Assembly (NCBI GenBank): GCA_036785705.1
Contig: JAWUZG010000016.1
Span: 4,154,001 to 4,218,000 of the forward strand
Source of the DNA: Acanthornis magna
Lineage: Eukaryota; Chordata; Aves; Passeriformes; Acanthizidae
DNA: 64,000 nt
Direction of reading: 5' to 3'
Both the position numbers and the translations under genes were made by a program. A model generated the notes under the pieces. The model was not told where the DNA came from, did no database searches, and was given only the letters and a program-made list of their open reading frames with translations. The stretch's first letter is position 1, and each line of letters starts with the position of its first letter. Shown piece by piece: positions 1-14,025 of the stretch.

Positions 1-3000
1 TACAAGGAAGCTAATGAATGAATCAAGATGAAAGGAAAAACAGGTGGTGCATGCTTCAGACACTTTCTGTCATGTTTTAGAGATTAAGCACGAAAACTCA
101 ATTTTCACAAGAAAGGCAAAGTAAAACAAGTTCTACAGCACTTTTGAGTTCATGCTTCATTAAAAAAAGCTGTGTAATTGGAAATAGCACTCTCTTAAAG
201 CTCTACATTTCCCTCCATTATGTGAGAAAGAACAAGTGATCCACCCCTGTGGCTGAGATCACTGACCACACCCAAAGGACAATTTACCAAATAACACATT
301 TCTCTCCATTGTTTTACTTTCCATCAGCTCTTTTTTGCCCAGGTAATGATGGTGTTGCAGTGCTTTCTGGAGTTAGAGCCGCATGGGCAAGGCAGTTTTG
401 ACTGAGGGAATTAACTTAGTTTACTCCCAATTAATGTAAACTCTAAATTACAGATTCAGGTTTTGAGGAAAAAGACCAAGATTCAAACAAGCACTTAGGG
501 GAGCACCTTCCCCCCTCATGCCCCACTTCAGTCATTGCTTCTCCTCCCCTGCTCCTACCCAGCTTCATCAGTTTTCATCAGGTGAAATGCTCAGCTGAGC
601 AGTGAATGCTCAGCTCTAACAGAATGTGTCTGCCCCAGGTTACAAGCACCATTCCGTGCCTCCAAGTGACAGAGATGTTAACCGTGTTGTATGCACAAAT
701 GGTGAATCTATCGTATCCCATCACAAGGGGAAAATGCTTCAAATCCCATCTCAGGATCACTGCAAAGCCACCATCATGTGTAATCCCCAGTCCTGTGTAT
801 TTCCACTGTTTAATCATGCTTAAGTGAAAAAAATGTGGCTCTTGGGAGACTTCCACTGTACTCTGCCCAAAGCTTGAGAGGAATCCCCACTCAGCAGGTG
901 GCACTTGCTCCATGCAGGCAGCCACCTCGTTGAGAAAAGGAGAGGTTGCAAAGGGATGAGTCCTTTGCATTTGAGTCTGCATCTCTCTGCCCAAAACTCA
1001 GGTGTCAGATCAGCAGGTTCTCCAGGGTGATGGGCACTTCAGGGTTTTAATTTCAACTGAGAGAGTCAAGTGTGTCAAGAATAACTTGTGTGGAGATAAT
1101 GGCCTTTCTAGTCTTTTTTCCCCTCACTTCTTCCATATCCTAGGAACTAGGGCCATTACAAACTTCCTATTTCAAGTGAGTGAAGTGGATCATGCCTTCT
1201 TTGCCAAAAAGGAATATGAATTACAGCCTCCTTACCAGAAGAGCATCCCAAGCATACTCCTCTGAGGGGCATCTATACATGAACTCAAAAGGATTTGTAT
1301 ACAAAAGCAGTCTAAGGCTGAAGATAAAGGCCCCAACACCATAATTAAGACGTCATAGTTGTAAGAATTTCAAAGTGATTTTTTTAATAAATGAAGTGCC
1401 TTAGAACTGTTTAGAAAATTCCACTTTAAATACCAAAAGGTGCTAAACTTTAAACATACCTGGTAACAAATACCTTTACAATGAACATTTATAGAATAAA
1501 TTCCCAGATTTACATGAAATAAAGGTCATATTTAGTACAGAATAAATTACTTGGGCAGGGGAAGCAGCTCACTAAAAAATACAGAAGCTGAGATATAAAT
1601 ACATCTTCCTTCATGGGCATTAAAACACATGTATCAAGTATTATAAGATTAGACATTATTATGTATCTGCCAAAGGAAGACATATTTATATTAAATTATT
1701 TTTACCAAGAGATCAACTGAATTAGGTGTTGTAGCTTAACTTCAAAACTCAGCTCTCACAGAAACTCAGTATTTCTAGATGAAATGCAGAATTGTCATTA
1801 AACCTGATGTTGCTCTTTTGTCTTGTGATAACCATTGTGATTTTAATTGCTGAGCTAAAAAGTTAAAAGCACACATTTCATCCTGCTACTCTGAAAATAT
1901 TGATTATTGCCACACACTCAAGCAATGTTATACATTATAAACAGCAACCAGTCCATCCTTTCCCCTTATAAGAATCAAAAAACAATGAAATATGCAATTG
2001 TTATTAGGAAAATGACACATATTACCGTATTACCTCCCCTAAATTGGCCATTATTAGCTAAGTAATTATACAATGTTTGAAAGAAAACAGCCAAGACTCA
2101 AAGTTTGAAATTAACTAGTTATTTTCAAAGATTTTTCTTCATTTCTGGCATTGAGGTAAAATGAAAACTTTAATTTTATTTTTTCTGATTTTATTAAGAT
2201 TGGCTTTAATTTATCAAACTGGTTTGTATTTCACCACTATTTCTTACTCTTCTATGCTTTGCTATTTATAATACTGCATTTCCATTTCTTTTCCATAAAT
2301 TGTTTTCATTTCATTTCCGCTCCTATGATAGAAAGTATGGTAATTACATAGTTTTCTGCTAGGATTACTATATGGGGCTAAAATGGCAGGTACAAACAGT
2401 AAAGTGGCAAAATTATACTAGAAATTTCTTTACAAAAGCAATTTTCCTTTTACTTTCTCTGAGGCACATTGTAATTCAATTGTTCTTTCACATGCTCCAT
2501 AGTATTTGGAAATAAAGGCTTCAGAAGTTGTTTGCTTTCCCGTATAGCCTAGAAACACTATGAAAATACTATAACATGTATTTTAGGTAACATAACCAGA
2601 CCTCCTCACCCCTGAGATCAGGAGTCCACAAATCACATAAGCAACTACACAATATAAGAGATGAGATTTATTATAGATTATATGTTTCCAGATCCTATTT
2701 TCTGACTATTTTCTGAAAGCTTTCAGGAAAACAGCCTTTGAAAATAAAATTATTTGGGTTGAGGATAATAAAACCGCTCTTGGTAAGTCACAGCAGAAAG
2801 CAGGAGAGAGTAAACACTTGATACTCAAGTAAATAGCAGTCACAGAATAATGTTCTGGGGACTGCCACACTATCAACATAAGGCACAAAAGAAAGGCTTT
2901 TATCTTACTGATCATCCAAACTAGGGACTTATTCCTAGAGAAAAGGACACAGTAACATAAGCAGAGTAACCAAAGTAATACAAGAACTCATTAAGCACAC

Positions 3001-5130
3001 GAAGACTGATAAATTAGAAATTGAGCACGTCTCTTTCACTGCCATTCCATGATTATCTATGATGCGCTTGCCTCCAAGCAAATTAGATTGCAGAAAAGAA
3101 AATCCAGCAGCATGACTTTTAGAAAAGAGAAAGGTGCATCTATTCAAGCAGGCAGTCACTAATTGCACAGTGAACCTGAGAACAATGATTCAATTGTGAT
3201 AAATTAGAGGTTGGAAGCAAGTGAGGAATTAAGCTGTATGCATTTTGAATTTGCATGCATAAAGGAACTACAGCAGAGCCAGTCAAGAATACTAAACAAG
3301 AAATTAATTTCTGGGATATGTGTAACAGAATTTAAAACTTTTTTAATGGATGGATTCATGTTAATTTCAACAAAACATCCATACTAAAAGAATTCTTCCC
3401 CCTCAATTTAGCTAAGCTGTGTTACCACCTTCCTCTGTCAATGGCTCCTAATGAACTACAGTAAGAAATCATTTCAAGCCTGTCAATTAATATAAATACA
3501 AGGATGGCATTTAAGAAACAGCCCTGTTCAAGGATGATGTGGGCTAGAACTGAGTTACAGGAAGCACAAAGAAATCACTATGCTTTGACTAGAATAGATT
3601 CTATTCCATTCCACAGCACACTCAGGTTGCTCCACAGACTTTTGAAGGTGAAAAGACGTGAGCCTCTCCTTTCCCCTTTTTTTGGAACAGCACTGCTCCC
3701 TGATGTGTCTCAAGGAGACAAAACTGATTTGTTTTTCTTACTTTGTTTTCTAACTGCAGAACTGAATTCAGGTCTGAAAGACGAACATGCCATATCTGTT
3801 AACATTCAGAGATTCAAGAGAATGGTACTCCCTGAACCATACTGATTTTCTGATCTCATCAATATCTAACTACCGTAATTTCTAACAAATACAGTAGAGG
3901 AGGTGGCCCCACACCACCTACAGAAAATGCCTTTTCTAGTTTTCAAAGCAGGCTCAGAACTGTACTTTAAAACGGTTCTTTGAAAATCAATGGGCCAGAG
4001 GGCAGAAATAGACTCATGGAAAAATTCTAAAAAGACATCTCCTGCTGTTACTGTTTCTTCAGATTCCCCAGTTGGATGAGGTGCAGCATTGGGCAAGCTT
4101 GCAAGAGCTAAAAGTGCCCCTTGGTTATCTCCAACCAACAGCAATAAAGATAAGGGATTACATAAACAGGTACATTCTTTTGTTCACAGAATGGAGACAA
4201 GAGAATGCCAAGAAGGGAAACAATAAATAGCCAAGCATTAGAATTGGTAGGTGTGTATAAGCTTCTCCAGCCACTGCGTGAAAAAAAAATCTGATCTTGA
4301 ATGCAATATGCATAAATTCCTAAACTACAGCAATATTGAGAACATTTCATTCTTGTTTCAATTCATGTCTTCTGAAAATATTAAGCTAAATATTACTTTT
4401 GTAGTGCAAAACAAAATTTGTTGAAAGAACTAGGAAAGAGATCACTTGAACTCTTTTGTCTAAACCCTCAGTTAAACCGTGTTAAAACTAAATTAAGCTC
4501 AGAAAAACCCTGTGAGCTAAGGTCGCCTTGTATATAACCTTCAAGTGCTAATAAACTTATTTTCATACAGTTATGAAGGATGTAAATAGATGTTCAGATT
4601 GTTACATGGGCTATGAGTGATGACATTTTGGACATAGCTTAATTTTTAAACAAACTGTCCCAAAAAAAAGGAGTTTTTCTGCAGGATTCTGTATAGCTAG
4701 ATAAAGCTAACACATTTTCAGATGTGTTGAACACTTGTTTCAGGAATGTTTAAAGTGTTCTAGGGAACATATTTTAAATGACATCCCTCTTCCTAATCTA
4801 CACATGGCATAAGAAGTATATATCAGTGCTGTCATTTGAACATTTACAGATTTCCTCTAGTTTTCTTCTTGCAGCAGTTGTAACTCCAAATGCAATTATC
4901 TCACTAATCCGAAGGGAAGAACCAACTTTATTATAGCTTTAATATCTGAATAAGAGAATAAGAGTTTGTATTTGGATGGCTTATTACTAGACTACCCTTA
5001 CTACTAGAAACAAGAAGAATGGAAAGTCATAGCATAAGGTCTAAATTCATCATTTTTCCATCAAAAATTTTAATAATAAATTGTCTCAAGTGTATTAATC
5101 AAACCAATGAGATATAAAATCTTCTCTTTT

Positions 5131-5205
5131 ACAAAAAAACAAAAACAAAAAAGCAACCAAACAAAAACCCCAGAAACAAAATCAAACAAAAACCCCAAAC
5201 AACAC
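5131..5205. repeat. A-rich (CAAAA)n-like simple repeat
   Basis: Imperfect ACAAAAA/CAAACAAAAACCCC units over about 75 bases in the WDR25 intron. Confidence 0.75.
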
Positions 5206-7485
5206 AGTATATTAGATATAAGACAGTTCTGATTTTGTAGGGGGCTTTATTCTGGCAGAAGCATTTTAAGTTATAATGCTTCTGGCATACTAGTTGGCAC
5301 TACTACTAGAAACTATGCAGTGGTATGAAAACTGATTTGCACACGTGTCAAAAAGCTTTAATCCTAGAGAATCCAGCAAAGGTTAAGCACAAGCTCTACA
5401 TGAGCTTCATGCCAACCACGCCTATGAAACACATGTCCAATTCTCTGGCGTGTTTTATTTTAATCTTCCCTCCCACAGAAACTCAGCAGCCCTTTCCCCA
5501 AGGAAGGCTCCATAATTGTTAGTTGTGGAGCTTCATTTGGGTGGTTTTGCCATTAATAGGAAAATAAAAACCTAACCAAAAGTGCACTCTGACCTGTCAG
5601 CATCCTATAAAATGATTTTAAGAAAACATTAATGGGTGAAGATAAAGCATTGACATTTTGAGTTGGCAAAGGGAGAGACAAGACAAATAAGACAGAATTC
5701 TGTGAAAACGAAACAAAAGCCCCACACCACTGTGGCAAGAGCTACCCATCTGACTAAATACAATAAAGAAATATTCTTGGAGAAGCTTTAACAACAAGAG
5801 CTACTACCGTTCACTTAAATAGACCTAACAACTCCTTACTTCAAAAGTTAACCTGTAACACAAGGAAAGTCTAAGGGAAAATGGAGACATAAATAATTTT
5901 AAAGTATACAAACTGTCTGGGGTTCTGCCAATATAAATAATTAATGTTGCCTCCATGGGAACCTTTCAAGTCAAAACTGGCGAACAGTACTCTTCAGAAA
6001 GAAGTAAATTATATTTTAAAAACAGCAGCAGTAAGACACTGAACAATACTGATATAAATATTTCATAGACATTTCTATTAGAGAATTTGTAAATTATATA
6101 TTCCCATTGTATCAAAAGCATCCTCAGGACATACTAATCTCATCTGTAAAAGCTCTTTTTTCATCCACTTGATTCAAAAATGGAAAAAGTAAAGAAAACA
6201 TGGACTCTGGTGAATTCCTACTTCTTGGATGTCATTCGTGTCTGGAATTACAGAGAGGCAGATGAGATGAATAGCTGGGATGAGACCTTATTTCTATTTG
6301 GTGGTTTCAATATTCTTTCCCTGTTAATTATATGCAGTTCCTGGACAAAGAAGCTCAATCCTCCAGCATTTCACAATCCTCTCAGAGGATCCAGGTGTTG
6401 CACAGCACTTACACACAGTTGGTGTCCTGATGAAATCCTGCTAAACATTGGCAAGTAACACATGCATGGATGCAGTAACATGATGTATGTTACTCCATAT
6501 ATCAAAATACTGATAACATATTCAAGCACTTACGTAAATGAGCGCTAAAATATTATGTAATTATTCAGAAATAAACCCTACTGCTCTTACAAACTGAAGC
6601 TAGAAATTAGAATTAGTTTATTTATAAAGGATTTTTTTCCTAAAATTAACATCTCTATGATAAGAGCTGAAATACAGTCAAAGTATAAACAAGCTCACGG
6701 TGAAATCTTGGCCTGCCACATTATTGACATGAAAGCACAGTTAAAACTTTCGAAATAACTCAGCAGCAGTTCTGAGTACTTTCATGACACACATTGTAAA
6801 ACTTTCCTCTTATTTTGGCATATTTGTAGCCAAGCCTGTTGAGCTGAAATCATGCCAGGTTTATACTGAACTATTTCCATTCAACACCTGGGCTTCACAA
6901 AAATAACCAAACTGGACAGACAATTTCTTTCAGGCTATTTACACAGGGTAACATAAGCAGTGGATATGTAATAATCTATTTCTTCATGACTCCAAGGTTC
7001 TGAGTCCACATATATAAGAAATTCTCCACCTTGATGGCATATTGATTCCATACACACACTGCTGTTCTTACACAATGCAGAAAAATTTCATGAAAGTCAG
7101 TTACCACCATATGATTGCTGAGAAAGACAGATGTGTAGAAGCCATACCTAATAAAACAATCAAAGTAAATCTAAAACTTCCTTTATTTGGCAGAATGGTA
7201 ACCTATAAGGTTTCTTATATTTAATAAACAAATTTAAAAAATTAAAGAGACTCCATTAAAAGAGAAGATGAAGTAGTATTCTGTTTTTTAAGTGTTATAA
7301 TACTTGAAGGCTCAATATCTGCTTTACTTAACATCTTTGATCGCTATTTAAACAAAAGGGTTTTAAATTTGAGGTGGTCTTTTTTAAGACATGCTTTTTA
7401 AATTAAGCTTCAGAACATTTTTAAATGCTGCAGTATTCCCATATTCACTAGAAAATAAAACTATGTTTGAGGGGGGTTTCAGTGG

Positions 7486-7530
7486 GGTTTTTTTGTTGTT
7501 GTTGTTTTTGGTTCTTTTTGTTTTGTTTTT
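7486..7530. repeat. T/TTG-rich simple repeat
   Basis: Run of TTTTTTTGTTGTTGTTG followed by TTTTTGTTTTGTTTTT, low-complexity intronic DNA. Confidence 0.75.
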
Positions 7531-10500
7531 AAATGTGTTTCATACCACAACCATGGGCCATCTGACTTCATTTAATTGTTTTGTAGCATTTCCAGTGAAC
7601 ATCTAGTTAGGATACGGCACTAAGCTTTGAGTTTTAGGGGCACAAGGTTTACTCCAGTATGGTGTATTTGGCAGAGAAGTTTGTTTTTCTAAACAGAGAT
7701 GAGGGTTACAAGTTTCAAATATGCATTTATTTTTAGTATCACAATGTAATACAAGGCACATTGGTATTGCAATGTGACAGGAACACATCACAAAGTGACA
7801 AAATCAGTTTAAACAAATTAAAGTCAGCAGGAGCTATCTATCTTACTTGTTCAATGAACAGTACCAGAAGCACAGGTTCCACCCCCACTAAAATAAAAAA
7901 AAAATATTGAAACAAGCTCAGTAAGATGATCATGCCATTAAAAATACTTCCAGGAAAGTGGGCAACTGAAGAGAAGTAGTTACACAACTCAGATTTCCTT
8001 AGACATCATCTGAATTTCTCTAAAGAAATGCCTGCCATCCCAGTAGGGGAATGTAAACTAAAAACTGAGAACACATGCTGAAGAACCAAACAACTATCAA
8101 ACTTTATCAACTTTATTAACTATAATCAAGTTGGCAGAGACACAGAGGGGTTTGAAAAAAGCAGCCTAGTTTCTGATAATAAGTATTAGACCTTTAATTA
8201 ACGTGTCAGTTAGAACTTATAGTATAAAACTGTTCAAAACACAGCCATCATGCAGTTGCTAGCATTTTTTATTAGTTACATTTTTTGACAGTATTAAGTT
8301 GAGAGTAAACTGACATGTTTATTTTCATTACTTTTACGGGGGGTTTTTTGTACATTGTCAAGTGAAATCTTCACAGTTCTAGTTTCCTTCCTTGAAACCA
8401 AAATATCATTAATAAAAAAATTCTCCTGAAACCATTTTATTTTTCTTTAAAAACTTCAGGGAAATAAATTACTCTGTTAGACTTTCAAAACACATTGATT
8501 CCTTCTACAAAAGCACAGATTTGTTTGTTAGAATGTTTCATACCACATGCATCATTTTAAAAGACATTAGAAAATTGAAGACATTCTCAGAATAAATTCT
8601 TCACCAAATGAGATCAAGATCTCTAAACACACTGATCCTTCTTTTGACTTTGATTCTGGCAGACAGCTAGTTAGACAGTTTTCCCAGTTTTCCTTTGTTC
8701 TTAAAAAGGAAAGATTCCAAAGGAATGAAGATGCAATAGAGGTAAGAGCAGCATTCTTTCCTCTTTCTACTATTCTAAGATTTGGAGAAACACTTTGCTT
8801 TTCATTGATATCACACCACTCCAAGGAGAAACCAATTGCCTAAGAGTCTTTTAAATGCCAGCAAGACACTTATGGGACAGCAGCAGAGCCAGCAGCAACC
8901 ACCCTTGGACAGAGATGTCAGTTCAGCATCCTCTGTACCCTACCTCCCTTCACTCCTGCTTTCAGCATAAACTCTGAGCACCAAGACCTCAGCTGGAGAC
9001 GAGTGAATCGGTCACATTACACACACCACTTGCTCATCCCTCTAAAGGCCTGGAAGATGCAACCTCTGAAAACTACACTAATCTAGACACACTGGGAACT
9101 GCAAAAAGTTGAACATATACCAAGGTGTAGGACCCATGTTATGATACATTTGGCTTTGGCTACCTATTTTAACGTCCAGATGAATCAATAATGCAGGACT
9201 GCCCACGACAGCTTGTGGCAACATTCTACTGAAGCTGTATCATACAATTACAAACAAGCTGGAGTCGTCTTTACCACCAGAGGAAGAAACATCAGAGCCC
9301 CCTCTGGCAGCTGTACAACTTTAACATCTTGCTTTGTTTCCACAGAAATAGCCTTATCCTGCAGTTCAGAAACAGAGCTGAAGAGAAAAATTGGCTGCAA
9401 GCCCACTGTCTGAAGAAGTTTTTGTAGTAAAGGTCTGGAAGAGAAGATATTTTCCTTTCCCAGAGGGAAATACATTTTGATAAATACAACAAGCAGTTTG
9501 ATTATTTAAGTGACACTGAGGATAAGACTAAATTTTAGTTGTGTAGCAGAGAGAACTTTGTACAGAAATCAGGTTTGCCAGAAAAAGAGAGAACCCAAAA
9601 AAGGTAACTTATTTGGATAGCTGATTTAAAATTATACTGGATATTTTTAAGCTGCTCTGAAGAGTACACCTAGCCTAAAGGCTACATGGATAAACTTCAT
9701 TTGAGCTCTTTTCAAGATTTTTCTGCATAATATGTTATTTAGCAGGATGGATGTATACTACAGGAAGCTCCACTTGTTCTAGTTATACTAGGGTCACCCA
9801 GACTGAAAATTTTGCCTATTTTTCTTGAGGAAAATATCCTGCCTTATTACAATTGTTTGTACCATTACTGAGCTATTATAATGTTTATGTGTCTCTAAGC
9901 ACTGGGGAAAGTAACGGGAAAAACATGAGAAGTTTATGGTCCAAGTGACAAAGGTCTGTCAGTGCAAGGTTTGGTCTCCTTCCCCAGGAACAAACTGTTC
10001 CTTGTGCTGTGAACATTCTGCCTTCTCACACACACATTGAATTGCTGCATGTGAATGGGAAGTACTGCTGCCTATGTAAAGAGCCTCCAGACAGCTCCTA
10101 ACACAAAGCTGCCTTCCATAATCCTCACTGACAATTCCTCTTAGATCTCAACAAGGTCCAAATCTCTGCCACAGGAACTCCTGCTCAGGTGGATCTCCAC
10201 CGGACGGGTGAAGGTAGATTTTATCCAGAATGAAGTCTGTGAAAAATAGTGTTAAATCCTACAAGCTGAAGAGTATCACAGAATTACTTAATATAGCGAG
10301 ATAAAAGTGATTTATTATATTAAGGATATTTGCATTTCCTGGCCACTCATGAGGAGTGGCTCTAGTACTAGGAAGTGTAGGAGGCAGATGCTCCAAACAC
10401 ATCAGGATTTCTCAAAGTTACACATTTGACTCCCGGGATATTCAGTGCCTCCTATAAGATCTGCTGACTCAAACAAAACAGTTTGCCCCACAGATGGGGA

Positions 10501-13500
10501 TGGTCATCTTGTGTGCAGCAGCACACACACATTAACCCTCAGCAAATTCCTGACTTTTAAATGTAACAGAGAAAATCCTGCTCTACAGCAGCTACCTAGA
10601 AAAGCTGCAAAACAACTTGTCCATTTTAATTTTTTTTTTTTATTTTTTTGCAGCCTCCCTCCAAGCACACAGCACAGCTCTGTTTTTTTCACTCAGTGCA
10701 GCCATAACTCAGCCTTGGCCCTGATGGGGGACCAGGCACAGCGCAGAGCTTGTGACCACATCGTGTTTACTGTGACCAACTGCAGCTTCACCTCCCCTTC
10801 AGCTTCCCCCATGTTCTGCTGCTCATAACAAAAATATTTCACTTCCACATTTATCTCCAGCATGCTGGGGCCATTACACCCATTTACACCATTCATATCC
10901 ATGTGTCTCTACACTAAAGAGGAGGACACTTTGGTTTTGTTTCCCTAAGTAGGTAAGGCCCCCACCAGCATTACTCCAACTGTCTCAGGTAAACTGAAAC
11001 TTGACTAATTCACACTAATTTTAGCACAGATACACAACATCGGCTGTGTCACACTATTTTCTTTTTAAGTATATTCCTTTTTCAAATGAAGTGATTACAG
11101 CAGTTCCTCTTTGCCAAGCAATTTACACAACATCAACACACATTATTAGAATACTCAGATTTTTATTTTTTCTTTTAGGGAAGTCAAGTATCTACATATT
11201 AACAGCTTTACATAAAACAAAACTGATTAGCTTTTGTTATTCTCCTTTGCATATCTATGGAAACCACTAGACAAAAAGGGGCCTGGCATTTTTGTGACAA
11301 ATAACAGAAGATTGCAAATACGTTTAATATTCTTTTTAATATAGCTCAGTTCCTATAACATCATTTAGATTGCCCTACGGAGTTTCTGTACTTTGTACTT
11401 TATAACATTTAATCTCTCTCCTGTGAAATCTTGAAGAACAACCTATTCCATAAGTCAACCCAACAGAAAGTTATTGACAATGATTTCATGAAGAGCTTTG
11501 TCCCAAAGGGCATTGGTAGGTAATTTGCAAATCTAATATACATCAAGTCAGCAGAGGGTTTTCAATGCTCACTTACATTCCTACAATGTAGTACAGTGAT
11601 AGAGCCAACCTGAAGTGGAACAACAGATCTTTGATTGTGTTTTTCATCAATACAAAGCACAGTAGTTTGCATCAAATTTCAAGATTCAAAATAACCTTCA
11701 AAGAACAACTAGTTATTTCTTTCACATTCTTTACAAGATTTTGGTAAACAGGTTTTTCTTTATTAATGCATCAAGAGGCTACTTATTTTAATAATAGATT
11801 CACCAATATTAAAAACATTAGACACAATATATTCATTTTAAGATATACTTGACTTTTTTTAAAGCCAATAAGCATCTAAAAATTTTGCATTTGGTTTACC
11901 TGGGTATCATATGTTGAGGAAAAACTACAGCAATTTAAGATACAAGAAGCTGCACCTTTAAAGAGGGATTATTAGTACAGTCCAAATGTTTCAAAGCTAT
12001 TTTCCAGATGTAACTGCCTTTATAATTTACACTAGGAGTACAGCTCAAATGAGAAGTCCTGCTACAAAAGTGTGGGTGGAAGCATCTATAAATACTCAGA
12101 ATTGTACATGTTAAAAAGTATCCACTATGCTCAACAGCAATAGTTTAGAAATTAAGTAACAAGCTTGCATAATTGTTGTGGATTTGGCATATTATGGAGA
12201 TTGTATCACTAACTTTCATTTTACAGCCTGTGTAAGAGCATACCTTTGCAGCTGGAAATGAAAATAATAGCTCCTGCTAAAAACCTAGGACCAGATTAAA
12301 AGCTAACTTTCTCCTACTTGGATGTTGACATGAAACGATGAATTAACGATAGATTTATCAAGGAGCAGATATGAACATACTGACACCTGCAAACTGTTTG
12401 GCATTTACACAGGACCCAATTGAGTTGCTTTAATCTAGAGAAGTTCTAAAGCCTGATGAACACATTTCATTTCGCAAGCAATAATGCATAATCGTGGTAT
12501 TCTATCAGTAGGGGCTGCCTCTACATTCACAAAGTACAAACCTACTCGACCAGCACATCAGTGCAGTGGTACCATGAGATATCCCAGTTAAACTCATCCC
12601 AAATAAACACCTGTGTATCCCAGCAGAGCATCACACCAGCCCCACTCTGCAGCTCTGAGCACCCAAGCTGGCTCCATTGCTCTGGGCAGCACAGCCCTGA
12701 AACATGCCCATAAACCCAAAGGTCCACCACGGGTCCCAGAGTGCTCAGCTCCTTGGCACCACTGCAACAGAAGCATTTAAACAATGCAACCCCACATCAG
12801 GCACAACTTGGTTCAGCATTCCTCACTGCAGCAGCAGTACGACACACCCACAGAAAGTGTTACTTCACCACTAGAAACATTTCATTGCATTTACGTCAGT
12901 GCCACTGCAAACTTACAGAATGAAGAGTTTCAAAATTAGAAGTTACTGCAAATTTTTGGGGTGTGGCTTACTTGAAAATTCTAGTACCATTGTAGGCTCC
13001 TGCATATTAACGCCAACGTAAGGAGATTAGTGACCAGTTTTGATCAAATTTTTCAAGAGAATTCAAATCCTATTTAAGCACATAAATGTGAATGATTTCT
13101 AAAATAAACAAGGAATGTCAGCAGCTGCATATCTAGCTTTTTGATAATCCAGACTCTGTACTGAGATACCCAAGAGCAGATTTCTCATCCATCTTTGCAA
13201 AGAAAAAGAGCATAATGGCAGGAGAAAAAAATAAGCAAAAAATGTTTTGTTTCAACCCATTTGACATAGCAGACACACAGGTGAAAGATTTTGACATCAT
13301 TACCTAACCATTCAGTTAGAATGAGTCTACGATATTACCTAAATACTTAAAATCAAAACCTGGTGGTTGTGAAAGCTCTCCAAGTCATTCTACAACTGAA
13401 AAATTATCTTTGGGAAGTTCCCCCAATGAAGTGCTTACCAATTCCAACACTATTTACATGTAACACATTGAAGACCCTTCCCCAATCAGATTCATGTTAT

Positions 13501-13970
13501 TATTTCAGCTTCCTGCTATTCAGCTTCTCCTCCATCTGTGTTGGCATCACTAAAACTCTTTTACTACTTGAAAAATATTCATCACTCCTCTTGGTTATGC
13601 CTTCATGTACCTGCAGTTATCTCCACTCCCACTGCACAAAGCACAGATAATTAGTTTAATTAATCTTCACGACTGTTTCTAAAATTTAGTAGCTTTTCTT
13701 TCTCTTCTCTGAATTAGCTTGAAATTGATGTCTGAGAAATCAAACATCTGCTTAGCATGTTGTAAGTACTGTCCTGAATTAAAAACTTTAAAGTATTTAA
13801 TGTACTATATAGAAAAATATTATTCTGAAATGTAAGTTACAGGTTATTAGCAAGATTTCAATGGACATCCCCTTCATGTAGGTGAATGAAGTCTGCAGAC
13901 AAAGAGAGTACACAGCTTTTACATACAAGTAGTTGACAACAGAGGTCTTCTGCCAATTTAAGGCTCTTTT

Positions 13971-14025
13971 GATATATATTTAAATATATATATTTTAATA
14001 CACATACACATATACACATAAGCAT
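13971..14025. repeat. AT/AC dinucleotide-rich tract
   Basis: TATATATTTAAATATATATA followed by imperfect CACATA units; a degenerate microsatellite. Confidence 0.7.

Noticed and set aside
10445..10828. 127-codon plus-strand frame
   Set aside because: Contains a long T tract translated as FFFLFF and no recognisable motif; chance frame.
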